Origin: an uncultured Lachnospiraceae bacterium
GTDB taxonomy: Bacteria > Bacillota > Clostridia > Lachnospirales > Lachnospiraceae
NCBI GenBank assembly: GCA_910583615.1
Contig: CAJTXP010000022.1
Span: 1 to 60,345 of the forward strand
Length of the DNA: 60,345 nt
Direction of reading: 5' to 3'
A model generated the notes under the pieces. The model was not told the DNA's origin. It ran no database searches and saw only the letters and a program-made list of their open reading frames with translations. Of this stretch, positions 25,917-34,876 are shown in pieces. Numbering within the stretch: position 1 is the first letter of the stretch; every line of letters begins with the position of its first letter. The translations under genes were made by a program, and so were the position numbers.

Positions 25917-27443
25917 TCAGTCAACTTTTGCCAATTCCAGATACCCGTCCAGCAAAGCTTCATACATCCGTTTGTAAATTCTGTGGTATTCCCGGTAAAC
26001 CTTCGTTTTCCCGGCATCCGGAAGCGTGCAGTCTTTCTCCTTAATAAACCGGGCACAGGCGTCCGGAACAGAGGAAAACACGCCTGTCCCCGTCCCCGCA
26101 AGGATGGCGCCGCCGTAGGCCGGACCTTCCTCCTGACAGAGCGTGCGTACCTCACACTCGTAAAGATCCGCCATCATCTGCCGCCAGAGCGGGCTTTTGC
26201 TCCCGCCTCCGCAGGCCCGCATGGTACGTACACGGACTCCCTGGCCTTTTAGAAGTTCATTGCAGTCCGTCAGGCAGTACACGATGCCTTCCATAATCGC
26301 CCGAAGCATATGAGCTTTGGTATGCACAGTATTAAGCCCGAGAAAAGCCCCCCTGTAATCCGCCTGCAGATGCGGTGTACGCTCCCCCATCAAAAACGGG
26401 AGATAGATCAGTTTGTCGCTTCCGACCGGCACATTCTCCGCCAGATCGTTCATCAGATCATAAAAGCTGCGTTTCTCTGCCTCCGCCTGCATCTCCAGAT
26501 CCTGGCAGAAACCATTCTTGAACCACTCCACTGACAGCCCTGCTGACTGGGGTCCTCCCATGGTATGCCAGCATCCAGGAACCGCACAGCAGCACATATG
26601 GAGTCCGCCTCCCGGAATCTGCGTATAGTGATCCAGATGAGTATAGATGACAGCCGAGGTCCCTATAGTCGTAAATGCCTGTCCTTCCTCCACAACGCCG
26701 GTTCCAAGAGCCGCGCAGGCATTGTCGCTGCCGCCGGCCGCCACAGCCGTACAGGCGGTAAGACCCAGCTTCGCTGCGATCTCCGGACGCAGGCTCCCCG
26801 TAATATCCGGACTTTCATATACCTCTGGCAGCAGCTCTTCATCCACCTGCAGCCTGCTCAGCACCTCCCTGGACCAGCACCGGTTCCGCACATCCAGCAT
26901 CTGCATCCCCGACGCATCGGATACGTCTGTGGCAAAGACGCCGGTCAGTTCATAACGCACATAATCTTTAGGAAGCAGAATATGCCGGCATTTCGCGTAC
27001 AGATCGGGCTGATTCTCTCTGACCCATAAAAGTTTGGCGGCTGTCCAGCCAGCCAGCGGAGGATTGTTCGTATGTTCCATCCAGGCTTCTGCAGGCATGA
27101 TCCCGAACATCTCATCCTCCTGCTTCTTTGCCCTGGCGTCGCACCAGATGATCGATCTGGAGAGCACCTGACCGTCCTTATCCAGCATCACAAGCCCGTG
27201 CATCTGTCCCGACAGGCCGATGCCGGCCACATCCTCCGCCGGGACCCCTGCTTTCTGCACCACCTCTTTGATCGTGGCCATGACCGCGTCTCTCCAGTCA
27301 TGGGGATCCTGCTCCGCCCAGCCGTTCGCCGGCTCATAGAGCGGATACGATCTGACGGCAGACGCCTCGATCCGGCCTTCCTGATCCATAAGTATCGTCT
27401 TCGTTGCACTGGTCCCAAGGTCTACGCCGATGAGATATTTCAT
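25917..27443 (-). CDS. xylB: xylulokinase (copy 2)
   Basis: FGGY kinase of about 508 residues with a strong xylulokinase look. The phosphate motif is YLIGVDLGTSATKTILMDQ. GIGLSGQMHGLVMLD, IIWCDARAKKQ, TGVFATDVSDASGMQMLDV, AGGSDNACAALGTG and RACGGGSKSPLWRQMMADL follow. It would phosphorylate D-xylulose. The ATG at 27443 is nine bases after AGGGGG and directly follows the rpe stop; another ATG at 27449 overlaps that stop. Confidence 0.9.
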   Translation of the reverse strand: MKYLIGVDLGTSATKTILMDQEGRIEASAVRSYPLYEPANGWAEQDPHDWRDAVMATIKEVVQKAGVPAEDVAGIGLSGQMHGLVMLDKDGQVLSRSIIWCDARAKKQEDEMFGIMPAEAWMEHTNNPPLAGWTAAKLLWVRENQPDLYAKCRHILLPKDYVRYELTGVFATDVSDASGMQMLDVRNRCWSREVLSRLQVDEELLPEVYESPDITGSLRPEIAAKLGLTACTAVAAGGSDNACAALGTGVVEEGQAFTTIGTSAVIYTHLDHYTQIPGGGLHMCCCAVPGCWHTMGGPQSAGLSVEWFKNGFCQDLEMQAEAEKRSFYDLMNDLAENVPVGSDKLIYLPFLMGERTPHLQADYRGAFLGLNTVHTKAHMLRAIMEGIVYCLTDCNELLKGQGVRVRTMRACGGGSKSPLWRQMMADLYECEVRTLCQEEGPAYGGAILAGTGTGVFSSVPDACARFIKEKDCTLPDAGKTKVYREYHRIYKRMYEALLDGYLELAKVD

Positions 27444-27445
27444 AA

Positions 27446-28123
27446 TCATAATCCCCCTTTTGGATGCCCTTCTTCTATCAGTCGCTTCATTCGCTGTATA
27501 TTTTCTTCCAGATTTCCCTGAAAGAGCGCTTTCCCAGATACAATCACGGAAGCGCCTGCTGCCACCGCTTCCTGTACATTTTCCATGCTGATCTTTCCAT
27601 CTGTCTCAATCTCGCAGTTAAGACCCAGATCGTCGATCCGCTTCCGCAGCGCCTGGATTCTCTCGATGGATCCCGGAAGGAACCTCTGTCCCTCCAGCCC
27701 CGGCCGCACTGTCATAAGCTGCACTACATCCGCCTGTGCAAGCATCACATCTGAAAGCACACCCAGGCTCGTATCGGGATTCAGGACAATGCCTGCCCTG
27801 ATGCCCAGCCCGCGGATAGTCCGAAGTGTCTGAACCAGATCCGTACATGCCTCATAGTGAACCGTGATCACATCTGCGCCGGCTTCCTTCATCCGCTTCA
27901 CAAACCGAATCGGCTCCTGCACCATCATATGTACGTCAAAGGGAAGTGCAGACGACGGCCGAATACTTCTGATCTCCCGCATTCCAAAGGCAAGGTTCGG
28001 AACAAACATACCGTCCATCACATCAATGTGCACATAATCCGCACCCGCTCTCTCCATCCGCTTCAATTCTTCGTCCAGAAAGCGCATATCCGCTTCCAGC
28101 AAAGACGGCGCCAGTTTTCCCAT
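27446..28123 (-). CDS. rpe: ribulose-phosphate 3-epimerase
   Basis: TIM-barrel epimerase of 225 residues interconverting xylulose and ribulose 5-phosphate. Metal-ligand motifs are visible as LAPSLLEADM, HIDVMDGMFVPNLAFG, DVHMMVQEP and EIETDGKISMEN, with VIVSGKALFQ closing the phosphate site. Allulose-6-phosphate 3-epimerase is a close relative and cannot be excluded. The ATG at 28123 is seven bases after GGGGGAG. It lies between rpiR and xylB. Confidence 0.88.
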   Translation of the reverse strand: MGKLAPSLLEADMRFLDEELKRMERAGADYVHIDVMDGMFVPNLAFGMREIRSIRPSSALPFDVHMMVQEPIRFVKRMKEAGADVITVHYEACTDLVQTLRTIRGLGIRAGIVLNPDTSLGVLSDVMLAQADVVQLMTVRPGLEGQRFLPGSIERIQALRKRIDDLGLNCEIETDGKISMENVQEAVAAGASVIVSGKALFQGNLEENIQRMKRLIEEGHPKGGL

Positions 28124-28172
28124 ATCCATCTCCCCCGTTTCTGTTCAGAAGGCCTCCCGGGCAGTCCCGTCT

Positions 28173-29036
28173 CTAGATCTTATTTCCGTCAATTGCAATC
28201 TGTGTCTTCTTCAGCTGCTCCTTGTAATTCCTTCCGGAATGCATCACATAGCCCATATACAATGCATCCATGATAAACTGATCCGCTACCCGCCTGGTCA
28301 CCTTCTCCCGATCAAAAGACAGATCATTGACCGCAATAAACAGCTTGATATCCGTATAACGCAGCAACGGAGTCTTATTCTTTTTTGTAATGCTTATTGT
28401 TGTAGCTCCCATTTGCTTTGCAATCCGCAGAGCCTCCACCACATTCTTGGATCTTCCGTCATAAGAAATAGCGATAGCTACGTCCCCTTGGGACATATTG
28501 CTGGCCGTGATCATCTGAAGCATAATATCCCCTTCAGCCGAGCACGGAATCCCCAGCCGCTTGAATTTCATATAGGCCAGCTGACAGACAGCATAAGCGT
28601 CTCCAGCTCCGAAAAAATGTATGGACCTGGCGGAAAGAAGAGCCTTCAGCGCCCTCTCACACTGTTCACTGACCAGAACCATCGTGTCAGTCAGCGTCTG
28701 GACATTGCTCTGATAGACTTTTTGTATGATTTCATACATGCTGTCCCCGCCGAAAACCTGAAGCTCCTCTGCATTCGTCTCGTTCTCTCCCTCCACTGCC
28801 TCCGCAATAGCCTGCTGAAGTGCCGAATATCCGCCAAACCCCATTCTTTTGCAAAACCGGATCACAGAAGCCTCACTGCTTCCGGACTCTTTGGATATTT
28901 CCGCCAGCGTCATATAGGTGACTGCTTCCGGATGTTCTGCAAGCGCCTCTGCAATGGCTTTCTCGGCTCTTGGGAGCGACGGGATCAAAAAACGTATTTT
29001 AACCAGAATCTCCTTCATATTTCTCATTTTCCACAC
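28173..29036 (-). CDS. RpiR-family transcriptional regulator (HTH + SIS)
   Basis: 287 residues. The N-terminal HTH has ISKESGSSEASVIRFCKRMG, the RpiR recognition helix pattern. The C-terminal SIS domain has IHFFGAGDAYAVCQLAYMKF and VAIAISYDGRSKNVVEALRIA, which senses a sugar phosphate. It starts with GTG at 29036 after AAGGAG. It probably controls its own rpe-xylB operon and perhaps the divergent genes. An inverted repeat overlaps its -35 region. Confidence 0.88.
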   Translation of the reverse strand: MWKMRNMKEILVKIRFLIPSLPRAEKAIAEALAEHPEAVTYMTLAEISKESGSSEASVIRFCKRMGFGGYSALQQAIAEAVEGENETNAEELQVFGGDSMYEIIQKVYQSNVQTLTDTMVLVSEQCERALKALLSARSIHFFGAGDAYAVCQLAYMKFKRLGIPCSAEGDIMLQMITASNMSQGDVAIAISYDGRSKNVVEALRIAKQMGATTISITKKNKTPLLRYTDIKLFIAVNDLSFDREKVTRRVADQFIMDALYMGYVMHSGRNYKEQLKKTQIAIDGNKI

Positions 29037-29066
29037 TTCACTCCTTTGTTGTCCCGTCTTAAATTC

Positions 29067-29095
29067 ATTATAACATTACGTGTTTTTGGAGTAAA
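29067..29095 (-). promoter_or_regulatory. promoter of rpiR-rpe-xylB
   Basis: Minus-strand TTTACT (29095-29090) and TATAAT (29072-29067) are separated by 17 bases. The -10 is perfect and the -35 is moderate. It reads into the RpiR gene. Confidence 0.5.
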
Positions 29096-29122
29096 TATTG
29101 CATTTTATTTTGTGCAATATTT
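29093..29122. promoter_or_regulatory. inverted repeat overlapping the rpiR -35 box
   Basis: AAATATTGCA (29093-29102) and TGCAATATTT (29113-29122) are perfect inverse copies with a 10-base spacer. The 316-base divergent region 29037-29352 is very A/T rich and otherwise shows no gene. The position suits autoregulation by RpiR or control by the divergent ROK protein. Confidence 0.45.
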
Positions 29123-29352
29123 ATATTTTTTTGTTTTAATTCTTATATAATACACTTGTTTTTTGTCTATTTTGCCTTTTTGCACTTCATTTTGAAATAT
29201 TTTATTTTTCATTTTACTTCGTAGATCCTCTTCGATTTCTCTGCAAAACATATTGACAAAATGAGAAATATAAGACAAGATGCATTATAGAACATGCTGG
29301 AAGATACAGGGATCCGGCACTGCATCAGAATCTCACAAAAGGTAACAGGATC

Positions 29353-30609
29353 ATGAAACTTGGAATTAACAGCAACGAAATGCAAAAAGTCAACCGGTGC
29401 CTTGTCCTGAAAATCCTCATGGAAAACAGTCACATGACAAGACATGAGCTGGCTGCCAAAACAGGTCTCCACAAAACGACAATCACAAATATTATCAACG
29501 AATTCCTGGACATCGGAATCATCACATCCAATCACAACGGCAAATCCGTCAAGCGCGGAGAACTTCTGCACTTTTGCCCGGAAAACATGTATACGGTCTC
29601 TGTAAGCATCAACCGGAAAGATTACCGGATCTGCCTGTACACACTGAACGGCGCGTCGGTTTCCTCCAGCCGCAGAAAGATCTCGGTCCGGGAGGATGTG
29701 CACCGTATTTACCAACAGCTTCTTAACGATCTCCGGGAACTGACATCTGATATTCCCCCGAAAAACATCTTCGGAATCTGCGTGGGGATGCCAGGACCGT
29801 ATCTTCGCAAAAAGCATGATATTGCACTCGTGACGGGATTCGAACAGCTTAGTCTCATCAACATCCCCCATATGCTGGCAGAGGCGCTCCAGATCCCTGT
29901 TCTGTCCGAACACGACGCACGACTTGCCGCTTATGCAGAATGGAAGGCTCTGGAGAAAGTTCACGGCAGCCCTGTCTCCAGTCTTGTCACACTTCGTTCC
30001 ATCGGGCTGGGCGTTGGAGCCGGCATCGTCATCGAAGGCCGGATGGTCCGGGGACAGATCGGAATTGCCGGCGAAATCGGACATATGGGAGTTAATTTTA
30101 ACGCCTGCAGGACCATTGGAGCAAGCAACGGCATTTACGAATACTACTCCGGGACCGACAGCGCCGTCCGCTATATGCAGGAGCGGCTCTTTGAATTCCC
30201 GAATACCATCCTTCAGGAATCCAGTACCTACGCTGATATTGTTCAGGCATACAGGGGCAAAGATCCTCTGGCCGTTTATGCGATGGAAAAGCTGGCCTGG
30301 ATGCTCGGATATGGTCTTTCCAGCCTGATCTATCTGATCAATCCGGACTGTATCATTCTGGGAGAAGACTACCCGGACTATGCCCCGTTCCTTGACAAAG
30401 TAAAACAGGCGCTTAAATATTTCGTGCACCCTTTTATACTGGAAAGCCTGACCATCCGCTTTTCCAGTCTGGAAGACGACTCCATCCTGCTGGGCGGCTA
30501 TTACATGGTACTGGAACAGAGATTTCAGGAAAATACGCTCATAGACTATATCCGGAATGCTTTGGAAGAGGAAACAGTTCCCACAGACCGGCCATCTGAG
30601 CCTTCGTGA
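29353..30609 (+). CDS. ROK-family transcriptional regulator
   Basis: 418 residues. An N-terminal winged HTH reads MTRHELAAKTGLHKTTITNI. The ROK body has GICVGMPGPY, LSEHDARLAAYAEW and GLGVGAGIVIEG, then GIAGEIGHMGVNF. Just after that, ROK proteins usually carry a CxCGxxGC zinc motif. Here the stretch is NACRTIGASNGIYEYYS, so the zinc cysteines are mostly lost. It resembles XylR/NagC repressors. It is divergent from the rpiR operon and ends at a strong terminator. Confidence 0.88.
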   Translation: MKLGINSNEMQKVNRCLVLKILMENSHMTRHELAAKTGLHKTTITNIINEFLDIGIITSNHNGKSVKRGELLHFCPENMYTVSVSINRKDYRICLYTLNGASVSSSRRKISVREDVHRIYQQLLNDLRELTSDIPPKNIFGICVGMPGPYLRKKHDIALVTGFEQLSLINIPHMLAEALQIPVLSEHDARLAAYAEWKALEKVHGSPVSSLVTLRSIGLGVGAGIVIEGRMVRGQIGIAGEIGHMGVNFNACRTIGASNGIYEYYSGTDSAVRYMQERLFEFPNTILQESSTYADIVQAYRGKDPLAVYAMEKLAWMLGYGLSSLIYLINPDCIILGEDYPDYAPFLDKVKQALKYFVHPFILESLTIRFSSLEDDSILLGGYYMVLEQRFQENTLIDYIRNALEEETVPTDRPSEPS

Positions 30610-30635
30610 TCTGCCCATACGAATTTTCCGGTCAA

Positions 30636-30712
30636 AAAACCTGGGTATCCGTCTCCTCCGGACATGCTCTGTCCGTCCAAAACGGACACCCAGGGTCTTT
30701 TTTACTCTGATT
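30636..30712 (+). terminator. rho-independent terminator after the ROK gene
   Basis: CCTGGGT and TCCGT pair with ACGGA and ACCCAGG around an internal CGGACA/TGTCCG hairpin, followed by TCTTTTTT. It separates the plus-strand regulator from the minus-strand transketolase genes. Confidence 0.75.
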
Positions 30713-30735
30713 CCAATGTTACCGAAACCAGTTTT

Positions 30736-31680
30736 TTATTTTCTTGCTATGGCTCTTTTCGCCGCAGCCGCCACATCTTCGGGTGCAAGGCCGAAATGGC
30801 GCAGCAGCTCCTCCGGATGGCCGGAATGGCCGAAGCAGTCTTTGACGCCCACGATCTCCAGCGGAGTCGGACGGGCAGTGCTCAGCACCTCGGCAACGGC
30901 GCCCCCGAGGCCGCCGATGACATTGTGCTCTTCCGCGGTGACAACGGCGCCGGTCTCCTCTGCACATGCAAGGACCAGTTCCCGGTCAATGGGTTTGATC
31001 GTATGCATGTCGACGACGCGCGCATGAATGCCCTCCGCTTCCAGAAGCTTCGCAGCCTTCAGAGATTCCTGAACCATAAGTCCGCATGCGATAATCGTCA
31101 CATCGCTTCCGTCTGTCAGGCGGATTCCCTTTCCAAGTTCAAAACGATAGTCCGCAAACTGATCCGTCACGGTGTCCAGTGCGCAGCGGCCGGTCCGGAC
31201 ATAACAGGGACCTTCATAGCCAAGGACCTCCTTCACCGCAAGACGCGTCTCATGTCCGTCGCAGGGGACCACAACGGTCATCTTGGGCATGGTGCGCATA
31301 AGGCTGATATCCTCGATGCACTGATGGGTCGCTCCGTCCTCTCCCACCGTCAGTCCTGCATGGCTTCCGACTACCTTTACATTCAGGCCCGGGTAAGCCA
31401 CGCTGTTGCGGACCTGATCATAGATTCTTCCCGCCGCAAATACAGCGAACGTATGTACGAGCGCTGTCGCTCCGCAGGCCGCCATACCTGCTGCCACATC
31501 TACCATATTGGCTTCCGCAATTCCCATATTGAAAAAACGCGACGGATATTTTGCCGCAAAACAGGTCGTCATCGTGCAGCTTTTCAGATCCGAATCAAAC
31601 ACATAAATGTTCTCGTCAGCGCCGAATTCTTCCAGCGCTCTTCCATAGGCTTCTCTTGTCGAAATCTTCTCTCCCATCAT
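30736..31680 (-). CDS. transketolase, C-terminal subunit
   Basis: 314 residues covering the pyrimidine-binding and C-terminal domains of transketolase. Visible parts are YVFDSDLKSCTMTT, FFNMGIAEANMVDVAAGMAA (the catalytic Glu region), LTVGEDGATHQCIEDI, and a C-terminal HNVIGGLGGAVAEVL stretch. Its ATG at 31680 shares a base with the stop of the N-terminal subunit gene, so the two form one enzyme. It links xylulose 5-phosphate to glycolysis. Confidence 0.92.
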   Translation of the reverse strand: MMGEKISTREAYGRALEEFGADENIYVFDSDLKSCTMTTCFAAKYPSRFFNMGIAEANMVDVAAGMAACGATALVHTFAVFAAGRIYDQVRNSVAYPGLNVKVVGSHAGLTVGEDGATHQCIEDISLMRTMPKMTVVVPCDGHETRLAVKEVLGYEGPCYVRTGRCALDTVTDQFADYRFELGKGIRLTDGSDVTIIACGLMVQESLKAAKLLEAEGIHARVVDMHTIKPIDRELVLACAEETGAVVTAEEHNVIGGLGGAVAEVLSTARPTPLEIVGVKDCFGHSGHPEELLRHFGLAPEDVAAAAKRAIARK

Positions 31681-32519
31681 TATCCCTCCAGTCCTGCAAG
31701 CTTTTCATTCAGTTCCCTGTAGGCCGTCTCAAACTCCTCTTTGGTCGGGTGTCCTCCGTGAAAACGGACCTGGTTCTCAAACACGGAGACGCCTTTTCCC
31801 TTGACGGTATCCGCCACGATCATGACCGGCTGTCCCTTTGATCCGGCTGCCAGGTCAAAAACCGCAGAGAGCTGTTCCACATCATGGCCGTCTACTTCCA
31901 AAACCTTCCATCCGAACGCCCTGAATTTGTCGGCGATGGGATAGGGAGACATGACTTCTTCCAAAGCTCCGTCCAGCTGGAGCTTATTGTTGTCCACAAC
32001 GGCGATCAAATTGTCGGCTTTATAAAAGCCCGCCGCCATCGCCGCTTCCCATACCTGTCCTTCCTGAATCTCTCCGTCTCCAAGCACACAATAGACATGG
32101 TTCTCATACCCTTTGCACCTGCCATACATCGCCATACCAAGCGCCACAGACAGTCCCTGTCCGAGTGATCCTGTAGACATGTCAACTCCCGGTACGTGCA
32201 TCTCCACATGTCCGGACAGATCACTGGTAATCTTACGGAAGGTCCTCAGATGCTCCACTGGAAAAAAGCCTCTCAGCGCCAGCGTCGTATAGACCGCCGG
32301 AGAACAGTGTCCCTTGGAGATCACAAAACGGTCCCTGTCCTCCCGTTTCGGATCAGCCGGATCAATGCGCATCTTGTCAAAATAAAGCACCGAAAGAATC
32401 TCCGCAATGGAAAATGATCCCCCGATGTGCCCGGACCCTGCTGTCTGGATCGTTTCAAGCGCCGTTTTGCGGATCCGGCAGCTTATACACTCCAGATTCC
32501 GTCTCTTCATTTCTTCCAT
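31680..32519 (-). CDS. transketolase, N-terminal (thiamine diphosphate) subunit
   Basis: 279 residues with the ThDP-binding domain. TAGSGHIGGSFSIAEILSVL, ISKGHCSPAVYTTLA and the ThDP motif LGDGEIQEGQVWEAAMAAG with NNKLQLDG are present. The start is the ATG at 32519 after AGGAGG. Split transketolases of this form are widespread in Clostridia and often belong to pentose catabolism loci. The promoter is at 32668-32696. Confidence 0.92.
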   Translation of the reverse strand: MEEMKRRNLECISCRIRKTALETIQTAGSGHIGGSFSIAEILSVLYFDKMRIDPADPKREDRDRFVISKGHCSPAVYTTLALRGFFPVEHLRTFRKITSDLSGHVEMHVPGVDMSTGSLGQGLSVALGMAMYGRCKGYENHVYCVLGDGEIQEGQVWEAAMAAGFYKADNLIAVVDNNKLQLDGALEEVMSPYPIADKFRAFGWKVLEVDGHDVEQLSAVFDLAAGSKGQPVMIVADTVKGKGVSVFENQVRFHGGHPTKEEFETAYRELNEKLAGLEG

Positions 32520-32667
32520 ATACTTTCCTCCTGAAATTATATTTCCGCATCTTTCTTTATAGTCTTTCGTAAAACCTTCTGGAAACAGATGCCGATTTTG
32601 CAGTTTCAATTTTTCAAACAGCTCATTTTAGTTTATTAAATATACTTTTATCCTTGTTTATAACCCA

Positions 32668-32696
32668 ATAATAGTGCATTTTTCAAAATATGTCAA
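32668..32696 (-). promoter_or_regulatory. promoter of the split transketolase operon
   Basis: Minus-strand TTGACA (32696-32691) and TATTAT (32673-32668) with a 17-base spacer. The leader to the gene is about 140 bases, A/T rich. The stretch 32520-32859 holds only this promoter and the terminator at 32747-32790. Confidence 0.65.
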
Positions 32697-32746
32697 TTAT
32701 TTCTTCTGTATTTAGTTTTTTCATTCTACATTTTATTTTCTTTTCA

Positions 32747-32790
32747 GCAAAAAAGAATCCACCAGTCGCAAACTGAGTTCTGGTGGATTT
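32747..32790 (-). terminator. rho-independent terminator after the TIGR04086-like gene
   Basis: AATCCACCAG (32756-32765) and CTGGTGGATT (32780-32789) pair perfectly. On the minus strand the hairpin is followed by CTTTTTTG. Confidence 0.75.
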
Positions 32791-32859
32791 CTATACATCT
32801 CAAACAAGATCTGACTGTTTTTCATGATACTGCAACATTTTATATCTTTACGACTCTGT

Positions 32860-33240
32860 CTACGACAACATCCCCCCCAGCATCCCTCCGCCCATACAGA
32901 GTACAAAAGCTGTGACAAATCCCGCTGTACTGCTTTGGAGCTCCCGGTTCACCGCCAGAGAGACCAGCATCATAATAAGGAAATACAGAAGCCCCAGAAG
33001 CACACCCCACAGAAACTGTCTGCTCTTCATCATCTTTCCCGCCAGAAATCCTCCTGTAAAGCAGGATAATATATAAGTAATTATGATCCCGATCTGCACC
33101 TTTCCTTCATCCAGCTGAAACCGGTACAAAAGTCCGGCGATCAGTAAAAGCAGCAGGCCTGTCACCAGATAGGATACCAGAAGCGCTTTCATGATCCGGA
33201 CTGCAGAAACTGTATATGTATTCATATTTGGCTGTTTCAT
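32860..33240 (-). CDS. TIGR04086-type small integral membrane protein
   Basis: 126 residues with four hydrophobic segments: LLVSYLVTGLLLLLIAGLLY, an IIITYILSCFTGGFLAG stretch, FLWGVLLGLLYFLIMML and TAGFVTAFVLCMGGGMLGG. The paired GG-rich helices match TIGR04086 proteins of Clostridia, whose function is unknown. The ATG at 33240 follows GAAGGGAG. The frame is open upstream to 33417, but that part has no membrane-protein character. It is divergent from the CNNM gene. Confidence 0.8.
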   Translation of the reverse strand: MKQPNMNTYTVSAVRIMKALLVSYLVTGLLLLLIAGLLYRFQLDEGKVQIGIIITYILSCFTGGFLAGKMMKSRQFLWGVLLGLLYFLIMMLVSLAVNRELQSSTAGFVTAFVLCMGGGMLGGMLS

Positions 33241-33346
33241 TGTGAGACTCCCTTCTTTCACTCCTGTTTTTATTGTATTCAGCCGACTTTCATTTATGTC
33301 TGGGTATTGCATTTTCTTCCAAAATAACGTATACTTAGTAACTACG

Positions 33347-33440
33347 CCTGCAATGCAGAACAGTTCAGACTGTTCCAGACTGCAGGTGGAAACATACAAA
33401 AACCGGCAGCCAGCCACATGATCTCAAAAGGGCTGCTGCA
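33347..33440 (+). promoter_or_regulatory. structured leader before the CNNM transporter gene
   Basis: GAACAGT/ACTGTTC (33358-33375) is enclosed by CCTGCA/TGCAGG (33347-33386), and further on GGCAGC (33405) pairs with GCTGC-bearing 33431-33437. The hairpins sit just before the AAGGAG site of the gene at 33466. They could be an attenuator, but no known riboswitch core was recognised. Confidence 0.3.
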
Positions 33441-33465
33441 GAACTTCAAAAAGGAGTGAACTACT

Positions 33466-34779
33466 TTGGATCCGAGTGACGCCATACAGGTGCTGGTACT
33501 TCTGGCCCTGATTGGTCTCTCCGCTTTCTTTTCTTCTGCGGAGACCGCACTGGTAACTGTTAACAGAATCCGGATCAGGAATCTGATCGATGAAGGCGAC
33601 CGGCGTGCAATCACGCTTTCAAAACTCATTGAAGACCAGGGAAAGATGCTCAGCGCCATTTTAATCGGCAACAACATCGTAAACATCTCTGCTTCTTCCC
33701 TCTCGACCATTATGGTGACAAGATGGTTATCCGGCACGGGACTTGCCGCTTTTGCAGCAGGTATCTCGACAGGTGTCCTGACACTGACCGTACTTGTCTT
33801 TGGGGAGATCACGCCCAAAACCTGTGCAACCATCCATTCCGAGAAGATCGCACTCTCCTATTCTTCGATCATCTATGGATGGATGATAATTGCCACCCCT
33901 CTGATCTATATCATGAACCATCTTTCCATGGGAATCCTCTTCCTGATGCGTGTGAATCCGGATGACCGTTCAGAATCCTACACGGAAGAAGAGATCCGTA
34001 CAATTGTGGAAGTAAGCCATGAAGACGGCGTGATCGAACCGGAAGAACGCAAAATGATCAATAACGTATTTGACTTTGGAGACGCTACTGCCAGAGATGT
34101 CATGGTTCCTAAAGTAGATATGAGTTTTCTGAACGTAACGGCAAGCTACAATGATATGCTGGAACTTTACAGGGAAAACAAATATACTCGCTATCCGGTA
34201 TATGAAGAAAGTACTGACAACGTCATCGGAATGATTAACGTCAAAGACCTTTTGATCTACGAGGACAAGGAACATTTTGACGCCCGCAATATTATGCGGG
34301 AAGTCCTCTATACACATGAACATAAGAAGACTTCCGATATTATGCTGGAGATGAAGCAAAGTTCCACCAACCTTGCCATTGTGCTGGATGAATACGGGGT
34401 TACTTCCGGCATGGTCACCATGGAAGATCTTCTGGAGGAAATCATCGGCGATATTCGGGATGAATACGATGAGGACGAAGAAACTCTGGTCACGCAGATT
34501 TCCGAACGGGAGTTCATGGTTGCAGGAGCCATGAGCTTGGACGACCTGAATGATTATCTGGAACTGGAGGAAAAAGGGCTTCGTCTGGAATCCGAAGACT
34601 ACAATTCTATCGGCGGAATCATCATCGGTCTTCTGGATCATCTCCCGGAAGTGGGCGAAGAAGCGGTCACGGAAAACGGTATTCAGCTGATCGCAGACTC
34701 CGTTGAGAAAAACCGCATCAATGAAGTCCATATCATCCTGCCGGAGCCGGAAAAGGAAGAGGACTCAGAGGAAAACTGA
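33466..34779 (+). CDS. CNNM/CorC (HlyC) family transporter
   Basis: 437 residues. An N-terminal CNNM membrane domain (FFSSAETALVTVNRIRIR, IGNNIVNISASSLSTIM, FGEITPKTCA) with about four spans is followed by two CBS domains (ATARDVMVPKVDM; SSTNLAIVLDEYGVTSGMVT) and a C-terminal CorC/HlyC domain. Such proteins are linked to magnesium or cobalt efflux; the older hemolysin name is misleading. The start is TTG at 33466 after AAGGAG. It ends at a terminator at 34811. Confidence 0.9.
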   Translation: MDPSDAIQVLVLLALIGLSAFFSSAETALVTVNRIRIRNLIDEGDRRAITLSKLIEDQGKMLSAILIGNNIVNISASSLSTIMVTRWLSGTGLAAFAAGISTGVLTLTVLVFGEITPKTCATIHSEKIALSYSSIIYGWMIIATPLIYIMNHLSMGILFLMRVNPDDRSESYTEEEIRTIVEVSHEDGVIEPEERKMINNVFDFGDATARDVMVPKVDMSFLNVTASYNDMLELYRENKYTRYPVYEESTDNVIGMINVKDLLIYEDKEHFDARNIMREVLYTHEHKKTSDIMLEMKQSSTNLAIVLDEYGVTSGMVTMEDLLEEIIGDIRDEYDEDEETLVTQISEREFMVAGAMSLDDLNDYLELEEKGLRLESEDYNSIGGIIIGLLDHLPEVGEEAVTENGIQLIADSVEKNRINEVHIILPEPEKEEDSEEN

Positions 34780-34810
34780 CCTGCTCCTCGTCTTTACAAC
34801 AGATATCTCA

Positions 34811-34840
34811 CGGGAGCTGTCACACCGGCTCCCGTTTTTA
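34811..34840 (+). terminator. rho-independent terminator after the CNNM gene
   Basis: CGGGAGC pairs with GCTCCCG and is followed by TTTTTA. A TATAAT sequence directly after it probably belongs to the promoter of the next operon. Confidence 0.75.
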
Positions 34841-34876
34841 TGTATAATAATTCCAATTCAAGGAGGACCCTGTCAG

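Noticed and set aside
29209..30618. 469-residue minus-strand open frame
   Set aside because: It is antisense to the ROK regulator, which has recognisable motifs and a terminator.
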